A stretch of 6,369 bases of DNA from JALYNX01 sp964608055 (GTDB lineage Bacteria > Actinomycetota > Acidimicrobiia > Spongiisociales > ZC4RG35): NCBI GenBank assembly GCA_964608055.1, contig CAZSMJ010000114.1, forward strand, positions 1 through 6,369. Reading direction: 5' to 3'. Positions 1 to 5,578 of the stretch are shown here, piece by piece. The first letter of the stretch is position 1, and each line of letters opens with the position of its first letter. The translations under genes and the position numbers were made by a program. Below the pieces are notes generated by a model. That model worked only from the letters and a program-made list of their open reading frames with translations. It was not told the DNA's origin and made no database searches.

Positions 1-52
1 AACCCGTTGTTGACTGAGGGTGAGCCGAGGGCAAAGTCGGCCGGCAAGACAT
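1..52 (-). CDS. Start of a possible ORF after rplN (partial); not recognisable as L24
   Basis: An ATG at 52-50 overlaps the rplN stop (TGATG) and has GGAGGTG upstream, exactly where rplX (L24) normally begins. The visible frame reads MSCRPTLPSAHPQSTTG and runs off the window. This does not look like an L24 N-terminus, which usually begins with a basic stretch and a KGD motif. It could be an extended or odd L24 start, a small coupled ORF as seen before rplC, or a spacer in which the real gene starts later. Too little is present to decide. Confidence 0.25.
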   Translation of the reverse strand, partial: MSCRPTLPSAHPQSTTG

Positions 53-420
53 CAGAGCACCTCCGGGGCCAGTGAGACGATGCGCATGAACTTGCGGTCG
101 CGCAGTTCCCTGGCCACCGGGCCGAAGATGCGGGTTCCGCGGGGCTGGGAGTTGTTGTCAATGATCACACAGGCGTTGTCGTCGAATCGGATATAGGTGC
201 CGTCGGAGCGCCGCGATTCCTTCTTGGTGCGGACCACGACGGCCTTGACGACCTCCCCCTTCTTGACCGAGCCACCCGGGTTGGCGTCCTTGACAGTTCC
301 CACGATGATGTCGCCGATTCCGGCGTATCGCCGAGATGACCCGCCGAGGACGCGAATACAGAGCAGCTCTCTTGCTCCGGTGTTGTCCGCCACCTTGAGA
401 CGGGATTCCTGCTGGATCAT
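52..420 (-). CDS. rplN: 50S ribosomal protein L14
   Basis: The 122-residue product is L14 end to end: MIQQESRLKVADNTGARELLCIRVLGG, AGIGDIIVGTVKDANPGG, VKKGEVVKAVVVRTKKESRRSDGTYIRFDDNACVIID and GTRIFGPVARELRDRKFMRIVSLAPEVL. L14 sits at the 50S interface, takes part in an intersubunit bridge with 16S rRNA and is the binding site of the silencing factor RsfS. The frame is open upstream of the ATG at 420, but that start gives the exact family N-terminus and length and overlaps the rpsQ stop (ATGA). The stop codon overlaps a further ATG (TGATG, 50-54) that has a good GGAGGTG 7 bases before it. Confidence 0.97.
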   Translation of the reverse strand: MIQQESRLKVADNTGARELLCIRVLGGSSRRYAGIGDIIVGTVKDANPGGSVKKGEVVKAVVVRTKKESRRSDGTYIRFDDNACVIIDNNSQPRGTRIFGPVARELRDRKFMRIVSLAPEVL

Positions 421-683
421 CGGGCGCGCTCCACGATCTCCACCACGCGCCACCGCTTTTGCTTGGAAAGGGGCCGGGTCTCCATGATCCGGACGGTGTC
501 ACCGACGTTGGCGTCGTTGGTCTCGTCATGGGCATGGAACTTGGTGCTCCGGCGCACGACTTTGTCGTAGCGTGGATGGCTCACCTGGGTGGGAACCTCC
601 ACGGTCACCGTCTTGTCGCGCGAGTCTGAGACGACCACGCCGACCCGGACCTTGCGACGCGCTCTGTTGCTGTTGTCTGTCAT
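417..683 (-). CDS. rpsQ: 30S ribosomal protein S17
   Basis: The 88-residue product has the S17 OB-fold signature: RRKVRVGVVVSDSRDKTVTVEV at the N-terminus, HPRYDKVVRRSTKFHAHDE in the middle and VGDTVRIMETRPLSKQKRWRVVEIVERA at the end. S17 is a primary 16S rRNA-binding protein that nucleates 30S body assembly. The length is normal. The ATG at 683 shares a base with the rpmC stop, with no spacing, so reinitiation is likely; GAGGAGCG just upstream may serve as ribosome-binding site. The stop overlaps the rplN ATG (ATGA). Confidence 0.96.
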   Translation of the reverse strand: MTDNSNRARRKVRVGVVVSDSRDKTVTVEVPTQVSHPRYDKVVRRSTKFHAHDETNDANVGDTVRIMETRPLSKQKRWRVVEIVERAR

Positions 684-904
684 CAGGCACGCTCCTCGGC
701 CGCTGTCAGCGACGTCTTGCTCTCTCGCTCCCCCATCACGGTGAGGATGCGGGCAATGTCCCGCTTCACCTCACGGATCCGGGAGTTGTTGTCGAGTTGA
801 TTGGTGGCGAGTTGGAAACGCAGGTTGAAATGCTCGGTCTTGGCCTCGCCAAGCGCCTCGAGCAACTCGGAGTCCGTCATCTCGCGTAGCTCGGTCGGGG
901 TCAT
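683..904 (-). CDS. rpmC: 50S ribosomal protein L29
   Basis: The 73-residue product has the L29 two-helix pattern: TPTELREMTDSELLEALGEAKTEHFNLRFQLATNQLDNNSRIREVKRDIARILTVM. L29 lies next to L23 at the tunnel exit and helps form the docking surface for targeting factors. The last 15 or so residues (GERESKTSLTAAEERA) form a short polar tail beyond the minimal family. ATG overlaps the rplP stop (ATGA) and its own stop overlaps the rpsQ ATG by one base (TGATG). Confidence 0.95.
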   Translation of the reverse strand: MTPTELREMTDSELLEALGEAKTEHFNLRFQLATNQLDNNSRIREVKRDIARILTVMGERESKTSLTAAEERA

Positions 905-1314
905 AGCTCCTCCCGGGAAACGAATCGGGTCTTGATGGGCAGCTTGTTTCCGGCCTTCCTCATGGCTTCACGAGCGAGGTCCTCGGGAACACCGGCGAGC
1001 TCGAACATCACCCGGCCCGGCTTCACCACTGAAACCCAGAACTCCGGGTTTCCCTTGCCGGATCCCATACGGGTTTCGGCCGGCTTCTGAGTGACCGGCT
1101 TGTCGGGGAAGATCGTGATCCAGACCTTGCCGCCGCGCTTCACCGCCCTGGTGATGGCGACACGAGCCGATTCGATCTGGCGAGCGGTGATCCACCCCGC
1201 CTCGAGCGCCTGCAACCCGTACTCCCCGAAGTTCACCGAAGTCCCGCCTTTGGCGACACCGGACCTGCGTCCGCGGTGCACCTTGCGGTGCTTTGTCCTC
1301 TTGGGCATCAACAT
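901..1314 (-). CDS. rplP: 50S ribosomal protein L16
   Basis: The 137-residue product matches L16: MLMPKRTKHRKVHRGR at the start, FGEYGLQALEAGWITARQIESARVAITRAVKRGGKVWI in the core, RMGSGKGNPEFWVSVVKPGRVMFEL (about 82-106) and a C-terminus with LAREAMRKAGNKLPIKTRFVS. L16 organises the A-site tRNA region of the 50S. Length is normal. The ATG at 1314 gives the usual MLxP start; a second ATG two codons in is less likely. The Shine-Dalgarno is the GAGGAGGAG at the end of rpsC. The end of this gene (GGGAGGAGCT) is in turn the ribosome-binding site for rpmC, whose ATG overlaps the stop (ATGA). Confidence 0.97.
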   Translation of the reverse strand: MLMPKRTKHRKVHRGRRSGVAKGGTSVNFGEYGLQALEAGWITARQIESARVAITRAVKRGGKVWITIFPDKPVTQKPAETRMGSGKGNPEFWVSVVKPGRVMFELAGVPEDLAREAMRKAGNKLPIKTRFVSREEL

Positions 1315-1320
1315 TTCGGC

Positions 1321-2502
1321 CTACTCCTCCTCACCTGTGTCCCCCTGCTCCGCGGGGGGACCGGCCGAGCTCTGCTCGGTCGAGGGGAGGGCCTCAGCCT
1401 CGGCGGTCGAGTCGTCTGAGCTCTCTTCGGTCGAGGGGGGTGCCTCAGCCTCGGCGGTCGAGTCGTCTGAGCCCTCTGCGGCCTCGGGGAGTGGGTTGTC
1501 CCCCTGCTCCGCGGAGGGAGCGACCGAGTCCTGCTCGGTCGAGGGGGATGCATCGATGGCCTCGGCCTCCAAGGCGACATCTGGTGTATCGGGCACGACT
1601 TCGATCTCTTCGCGAGCCGACTCGTACTCCACCTGCGCCTCGGCAGCGGTCGGGCGACGTCCGCCACCGGCCTCGATGATGGGGCGGCCGCCTTCCTTCT
1701 TGCCGCCGCCGGCTTCGATCAAACGCTTTCCGCCTCCGGCCTCGATCAATCTCGGCCTGCTGTCCGAACCTGCGGCTTCCTCGGCCCGGGACTTGATGCT
1801 CTTGCGGGTGCGACGAGCCGGCCCACCAACGGCCAGATCCGCCTCGGCTGCGATCCTGTCGCCGGAGACCTGGCCTCGCGAGACGACTTCGCCGCGATAG
1901 ACCCAGACCTTGACCCCGATCGTGCCGACCGTGGTGTGGGCGGTGGCGGTTCCGTAGTCGATGTCGGCGCGGAAGGTGTGCAGCGGGACCCGGCCCTCGC
2001 GATACCACTCACGACGACCCATCTCGGCACCACCCAAACGGCCCTTGCACTCCACGCGAACCCCCTCCGCCCCGGCCTTGAGCGCAGAGGCGATGGCGCG
2101 CTTCATGGCACGACGGAAGGCGATCCGGTTCTCGATCTGGTCGGCGATGCCCCGCGCGAGCAGCGCGGCATCGAGATCGGGGTCCTTCACCTCGTTGATG
2201 TTCAGCTTGACCGGGCGGTCGGCCATGGCTTCCAGGGCGCCGCGAAGGCGCTCGGCCTCGGCGCCCTTTCGCCCGATGACCACGCCGGGTCGTGCGGTGT
2301 GGATGTCGACGATGAGCCGGTCACGGGTTCGCTCGATGTCGACACGAGACACAGCACCCCTCAGCAGCTCGTCCGTCAGGTACTTGCGGATTCTCCAGTC
2401 CTCGTTGACAAAGGCGACGTAATCCTTCTTCGAGAACCATTTCGACTTCCAGTCAGTGGAAACACCTAGCCGGAACGAATAGGGGTGAACCTTCTGACCC
2501 AT
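1321..2502 (-). CDS. rpsC: 30S ribosomal protein S3 with long acidic C-terminal extension
   Basis: The 393-residue product is well above the usual range of about 210 to 280. The core (residues 1 to about 225) is ordinary S3: GQKVHPYSFRLG, the type II KH domain with GXXG as GRKG at 77-80, FRRAMKRAI (129-137, the basic region linked to mRNA helicase activity in E. coli), GRLGGAEMGRREWYREGRVPL (154-174) and GVKVWVYRGE. Beyond it are three copies of [LI]IEAGGG[KR][KR] (252-260, 261-269, 275-283), then about 110 residues rich in Glu, Asp, Ser, Ala and Pro with a tandem 17-residue repeat. S3 sits at the mRNA entry of the 30S. The tail stays in frame to a TAG stop, so it looks like real coding sequence and not a frameshift. 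The final GAG GAG GAG codons double as Shine-Dalgarno for rplP, 6 bases on. Confidence 0.95.
   Translation of the reverse strand: MGQKVHPYSFRLGVSTDWKSKWFSKKDYVAFVNEDWRIRKYLTDELLRGAVSRVDIERTRDRLIVDIHTARPGVVIGRKGAEAERLRGALEAMADRPVKLNINEVKDPDLDAALLARGIADQIENRIAFRRAMKRAIASALKAGAEGVRVECKGRLGGAEMGRREWYREGRVPLHTFRADIDYGTATAHTTVGTIGVKVWVYRGEVVSRGQVSGDRIAAEADLAVGGPARRTRKSIKSRAEEAAGSDSRPRLIEAGGGKRLIEAGGGKKEGGRPIIEAGGGRRPTAAEAQVEYESAREEIEVVPDTPDVALEAEAIDASPSTEQDSVAPSAEQGDNPLPEAAEGSDDSTAEAEAPPSTEESSDDSTAEAEALPSTEQSSAGPPAEQGDTGEEE
1376..1477 (-). repeat. 51-bp tandem repeat in the rpsC acidic tail
   Basis: Two adjacent 51-bp units (1376-1426 and 1427-1477) are nearly identical and keep the reading frame (17 codons each), giving two copies of the S-T-A-E-A-E-A-x-P-S-T-E pattern. 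A related longer-range repeat has TCCCCCTGCTCCGCGG at 1340-1355 and again at 1499-1514, encoding AEQGD in both places. The tail seems to have grown by in-frame duplication. Confidence 0.9.
1654..1749 (-). repeat. IEAGGG peptide repeat coding region in rpsC
   Basis: Three copies of [LI]IEAGGG[KR][KR] are encoded at 1723-1749, 1696-1722 and 1654-1680. The first two are directly tandem at 27-bp spacing and the third follows after a 5-residue gap. The motif joins the S3 core to the acidic tail. Codon choice varies between copies, which suggests an older, maintained repeat instead of a fresh duplication. Function is unknown to me. Confidence 0.85.
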
Positions 2503-2849
2503 CAGTTCACCTCCTCATTCCTGTCCGACACCACGATCGTGATGTGGCTGGTTCGCTTTCTGATACGGGCGGCACGGCCCCGGGCTCGGGGGCGAAAACG
2601 TTTCAGGGTCGGGCCCTCGTCGGCGTAGGCCTCGGCGACCACTAGATCCTCGGAGTCGAGAGCGTGGTTGTGCTCCGCGTTGGCCACCGCGGAGCGAAGC
2701 ACCTTGGCAACCGGCTCCGTGGCGCCGCGTTGAGTCAGGCGTAGGACGTTCTCTGCCTCGGTCACCGGAAGCCCGCGGACCAGGTCGAGGACCAGTCGCA
2801 CCTTGTACGGCGATTGCCTGATGTACTTGGCTTGTGCCCTGACCTTCAT
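2502..2849 (-). CDS. rplV: 50S ribosomal protein L22
   Basis: The 115-residue product shows L22 features: AKYIRQSPYKVRLVLDLVRG at the N-terminus, AVANAEHNHALDSEDLVVAEAYADEGPTLKRF in the core, and the RPRARGRAARIRKRTSHITIVV beta-hairpin that extends into the peptide exit tunnel. L22 and L4 together form the tunnel constriction, the macrolide-related site. Length is normal. ATG overlaps the rpsS stop (ATGA) with GAGG 5 bases upstream. The last codons (GAG GTG AAC TGA) provide the rpsC Shine-Dalgarno AGGAGGTGA, and the stop overlaps the rpsC ATG by one base (TGATG). Confidence 0.96.
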   Translation of the reverse strand: MKVRAQAKYIRQSPYKVRLVLDLVRGLPVTEAENVLRLTQRGATEPVAKVLRSAVANAEHNHALDSEDLVVAEAYADEGPTLKRFRPRARGRAARIRKRTSHITIVVSDRNEEVN

Positions 2850-3121
2850 CGTTTCCTCGCTGACTTGTCTGCATGACCGCGGAAGGTGCGGGTGGGAGCG
2901 AACTCGCCGAGTTTGTGCCCGACCATCGACTCGGTGATATAGACGGGCACATGCTTGCGCCCGTCATGGACCGCGATCGTGTGCCCGATCATCTCGGGGA
3001 TGATCGTGGAGCGGCGCGACCAGGTCCTGATCACACGCTTGCCACCAGATCGGTTGAGGTCGTCGACCTTGGCCGCGAGATGGTCGTCGACAAAGGGGCC
3101 CTTCTTGAGACTACGAGCCAC
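2846..3121 (-). CDS. rpsS: 30S ribosomal protein S19
   Basis: The 91-residue product begins VARSLKKGPFVDDHL and contains RTWSRRSTIIPEMIGHTIAVHDGRKHVPVYITESMVGHKLGEFAPTRTF with a basic end, all standard S19. S19 forms a complex with S13 in the 30S head and contacts tRNA and the A-site finger. The frame is open farther upstream, but GTG at 3121 gives the exact family start and length. It has GGAGG 5 bases away, formed by the rplB stop region (GGAGGTAACC before GTG), so translation is coupled to rplB. The gap from rplB is 2 bases. The stop overlaps the rplV start (ATGA). Confidence 0.96.
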   Translation of the reverse strand: MARSLKKGPFVDDHLAAKVDDLNRSGGKRVIRTWSRRSTIIPEMIGHTIAVHDGRKHVPVYITESMVGHKLGEFAPTRTFRGHADKSARKR

Positions 3122-3123
3122 GG

Positions 3124-3957
3124 TTACCTCCGACCCTTCTTCGCACGACGACGCACGATGTATTTGCTGGATGCCTTCTTCTTGCTTCGGGTGCGACCTT
3201 CCGACTGGCCCCATGGGCTCACCGGGTGACGACCACCCGAGGACTTGCCCTCACCACCACCAAGGGGGTGATCGACGGGGTTCATGGCCACACCTCTGGT
3301 CTGGGGGCGAACCCCTTTCCACCGGTTACGGCCTGCCTTGCCGAGTTTGATGAGCTCGGCCTCGGTGTTGCCAACCTGGCCGACGGTGGCACGACTGTCG
3401 AGCGGGACCTGGCGCATCTCGCCGGAGGGGAGGCGCAGGAGGGCCAAGTCATTCTCTTTCGACATGAGTTGGACCGCCGTTCCCGCCGACCTGCCCAGTT
3501 TTGCCCCCCCACCGGGGCGCATTTCGATGGCATGGACGATGGTTCCTGCAGGGATGTTGCGAAGCGGCAGCGCATTCCCCGGGCGGATCTCGGCCTTGGA
3601 GCCCGATTCGAGCCGGTCGTCCACATTGACCCCCACCGGGGCGAGGATGTACCGCTTCTCGCCATCGGCATAGTTGAGGAGGGCGATGCGGGCGTTGCGA
3701 TTCGGGTCGTACTCGATCGTCGCGACCCGGGCGGGAATGCCGTCCTTGTCCCGCCGGAAGTCGATGACTCGGTAGCGCTGCTTGTGCCCGCCGCCACGAT
3801 GGCGCGATGTGACCCGCCCGTAGGTATTGCGCCCACCGGTCTTGCTCTTCTTGGCGATCAACGACTTCTCGGGGGTGTCGGTCGTGATCTCCGAAAAGTC
3901 GGAGACCGTCTGGAACCTGCGGCCCGGGGAGGTCGGTTTGCGTTTCTTGATTGCCAT
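3124..3957 (-). CDS. rplB: 50S ribosomal protein L2
   Basis: The 277-residue product is L2 throughout: MAIKKRKPTSPGRR, KTGGRNTYGRVTSRHRGGGHK (40-59), DKDGIPARVATIEYDPNR (70-87), RSAGTAVQLM (156-165), GEMRQVPLDSRATVGQVGN (179-197), AMNPVDHPLGGGEG (224-237) and GGRHPVSPWG (241-250), ending in a basic KYIVRRRAKKGRR tail. L2 is one of the largest 50S proteins; it binds 23S rRNA domain IV, bridges to the 30S and is needed for peptidyl-transferase activity. His230, matching the E. coli His229 implicated in activity, is kept. The next histidine of the usual DHPHGGGEG motif is Leu232. ATG follows the rplW stop by one base with GGAG 6 bases upstream. The stop is TAA, in a window where most are TGA. 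Confidence 0.98.
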   Translation of the reverse strand: MAIKKRKPTSPGRRFQTVSDFSEITTDTPEKSLIAKKSKTGGRNTYGRVTSRHRGGGHKQRYRVIDFRRDKDGIPARVATIEYDPNRNARIALLNYADGEKRYILAPVGVNVDDRLESGSKAEIRPGNALPLRNIPAGTIVHAIEMRPGGGAKLGRSAGTAVQLMSKENDLALLRLPSGEMRQVPLDSRATVGQVGNTEAELIKLGKAGRNRWKGVRPQTRGVAMNPVDHPLGGGEGKSSGGRHPVSPWGQSEGRTRSKKKASSKYIVRRRAKKGRR

Positions 3958-3958
3958 C

Positions 3959-4246
3959 TCAGACTCCGAACAGATCGATCGAGTTGCCGACGGCGAGCGT
4001 CACCAGGGCGCGCTTGGTGTCTTTGCGTTTGCCCATCTTCCAACCTTGGCGCTTCAACTTGCCCTTGCGGTTCATGGTGTTGACCCGGAGCACCCGTACC
4101 CCGAACACCTGCTCTACGGCAGTCTTGATCTCGCTCTTGTTGGAGCGGGGGTCGACCATGAAGGTGTAGGTGTTGTTCTTCTCGATGAGGTCATAGGACT
4201 TCTCGGAGACGACAGGGGCGAGGATCACGTCACGTAGGTCTTTCAT
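3959..4246 (-). CDS. rplW: 50S ribosomal protein L23
   Basis: The 95-residue product has the L23 pattern: RDVILAPVVSEKSYDLIEKNNTYTF at the N-terminus, NKSEIKTAVEQVFGVRVLRVNTMN in the middle and a basic KGKLKRQGWKMGKRKDTKRA stretch. L23 sits at the exit of the peptide tunnel and is the docking point for trigger factor and the signal recognition particle. Length is normal for the short bacterial form. ATG overlaps the rplD stop (ATGA), with a full GGAGGTGA Shine-Dalgarno 6 bases upstream of the ATG. Its stop is one base from the rplB start. Confidence 0.96.
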   Translation of the reverse strand: MKDLRDVILAPVVSEKSYDLIEKNNTYTFMVDPRSNKSEIKTAVEQVFGVRVLRVNTMNRKGKLKRQGWKMGKRKDTKRALVTLAVGNSIDLFGV

Positions 4247-4947
4247 CCCGCCTCACCTCCTTGTTCCTCTCCCTTGACCACATCGCCCTCCTTGACGAAG
4301 TCGCTCTCGCTGACCTCATAGGAGCTGGACCGGCCGACCGAGCCCACGGTGTGGGTGGTGAAGACCACCTGATCGGCCCAAAGGACGTCATAGGGGGTGA
4401 GATGACCGGGCTCGGCAAGGATGACGTCGGGAAGGTTGCGGAAGGAACGACCGGCGACACCGTCGAGTTGGCTGAGAACCACCAGAGCCTTGCCCCCGGC
4501 ACCGATTGCCTTGAGCAGAGACACCGCCTGCTTCGTCTTGGGGGCTGCCCAGTCGAAATCGTCGATCACCTTGACCGCGTCCTCGGAGGCGCGGGCAGAT
4601 AGTGCGCTGCGCAGCGCGAGCCGCTTCATCTTCTTGGGTGTCCGCTGGCTGTAGTCGCGGGGCTTCGGCCCGTGGGCCACCCCTCCGCCGACCCAATGCG
4701 GGGCCCGAATCGATCCCTGACGGGCCCGTCCCAGTCCCTTCTGACGCCAGGGCTTGCGCCCGCCACCACGCACCTCACCACGGGTCTTGGTGGACGCGGT
4801 TCCAGATCGGGCGCCGGCGAGCTGGGCCGTGATCACCTGATGGAGCACGGCGAGATTGGGCTCGATGCCAAAGATCTCGGCGTCGAGCTTGACTTCGCCT
4901 TTGGCCGTCCCATCGGCGGAGAACAACGGCGCCATTACGTCAACCAC
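4243..4947 (-). CDS. rplD: 50S ribosomal protein L4
   Basis: The product of up to 234 residues carries the L4 globular start (EIFGIEPNLAVLHQVITAQLA, about 24-44) and the long extended loop RGGGRKPWRQKGLGRARQGS with GGGVAHGPKPRDYSQRTPKKM after it (about 60-108), which lines the nascent peptide exit tunnel. L4 is an early 50S assembly protein and in E. coli also the autogenous repressor of the S10 operon. The start is uncertain. GTG at 4947 overlaps rplC by 8 bases and has a weak AAGG nearby; ATG at 4935 lies 4 bases after the rplC stop with no good Shine-Dalgarno. The C-terminus has an acidic extension (VKEGDVVKGEEQGGEAG). Its codons (GGAGGTGA on the coding strand) supply the rplW ribosome-binding site. 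Leu72 replaces the usual Thr of GTGRAR. Confidence 0.95.
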   Translation of the reverse strand: MVDVMAPLFSADGTAKGEVKLDAEIFGIEPNLAVLHQVITAQLAGARSGTASTKTRGEVRGGGRKPWRQKGLGRARQGSIRAPHWVGGGVAHGPKPRDYSQRTPKKMKRLALRSALSARASEDAVKVIDDFDWAAPKTKQAVSLLKAIGAGGKALVVLSQLDGVAGRSFRNLPDVILAEPGHLTPYDVLWADQVVFTTHTVGSVGRSSSYEVSESDFVKEGDVVKGEEQGGEAG

Positions 4948-5578
4948 GAGCCTTAACCGCCTCTCGAACCAGGACCATCGAGCCCTTGGGGCCGGGAACG
5001 GACCCGCCGAGCAGCAGCAGGTCTCGCTCGGCGTCGACGCCGACCACTTCGAGACTGAGCGTGGTCACGCGTTCGCCGCCCATGCGGCCCGCCATCCGCA
5101 TCCCCTTGAAGACGCGAGCGGGGGTGGCGCAAGCACCGATCGAGCCCGGTGCCCGATGCTTCTTGTGGGTTCCGTGCGATGCGCCCTGACCGGAAAAATT
5201 GTGCCGTTCCATGACACCGGCAAAGCCTTTGCCCTTGGAGACGCCGGCCACGTCGGCCTTGGCCCCCTTCTGGAGCACGTCGGCGATCCTGATCTCCTGA
5301 CCGAGTGCGTACGAGCCGGGGTCGGTGACCCGGACTTCCACCAGATGCTTGGCGGGAGCGACTCCCGCCTTGGCGAAATGCCCGGCTTCGGGTTTGTTGG
5401 CGCGGCCTGGCTTGACCTCCCCATAGGAGATCTGGATGGCGTTGTACCCATCACTTTCCATGGTTTTGATTTGGGTGACGTGGCAGGGGCCGGCCTTGAT
5501 GACCGTTACCGGGATAGCCCGGGCCTGCTCATCGAAGACCTGGGTCATCCCCAGCTTCTGCCCCAAGATGGCATTCAT
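4940..5578 (-). CDS. rplC: 50S ribosomal protein L3
   Basis: The 212-residue product starts MNAILGQKLGMTQVFDE, typical of L3, and has the SKGKGFAGVMERHNF block (about 114-128), the central loop HRAPGSIGACATPARVFKGM (141-160) and MAGRMGGERVT (162-172). L3 is an early-assembly 50S protein whose loop reaches toward the peptidyl-transferase centre. The loop has Ala-Cys-Ala where E. coli has Gln-Asn-Gln, so the glutamine methylated by PrmB in E. coli is absent; similar loops are usual in actinobacteria. Length is normal. The ATG overlaps the stop of a possible 49-codon ORF (ATGA) and its GAGG Shine-Dalgarno lies within a hairpin, so expression may depend on upstream translation. In most operons rplC follows rpsJ closely, and here 412 bp separate them. 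Confidence 0.97.
   Translation of the reverse strand: MNAILGQKLGMTQVFDEQARAIPVTVIKAGPCHVTQIKTMESDGYNAIQISYGEVKPGRANKPEAGHFAKAGVAPAKHLVEVRVTDPGSYALGQEIRIADVLQKGAKADVAGVSKGKGFAGVMERHNFSGQGASHGTHKKHRAPGSIGACATPARVFKGMRMAGRMGGERVTTLSLEVVGVDAERDLLLLGGSVPGPKGSMVLVREAVKARG

Noticed and set aside
421..453. N-terminal extension of rplN upstream of 420
   Set aside because: It overlaps rpsQ coding sequence; the ATG at 420 gives the conserved L14 N-terminus.
1091..1900. Plus-strand open frame (269 codons) opposite rpsC and rplP
   Set aside because: Antisense to the acidic, repetitive S3 tail; its Ser/Ala-rich repeats are the reverse of that tail. No ribosome-binding site or family support.
3122..3214. 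N-terminal extension of rpsS starting upstream of 3121
   Set aside because: This stretch is the end of rplB in another frame; the GTG at 3121 gives the exact S19 start and length.
3226..4083. Long plus-strand open frame (285 codons) opposite rplB and rplW
   Set aside because: It is antisense to two certain ribosomal genes, its composition follows from GC-rich complementary codons, and it matches no family I know.
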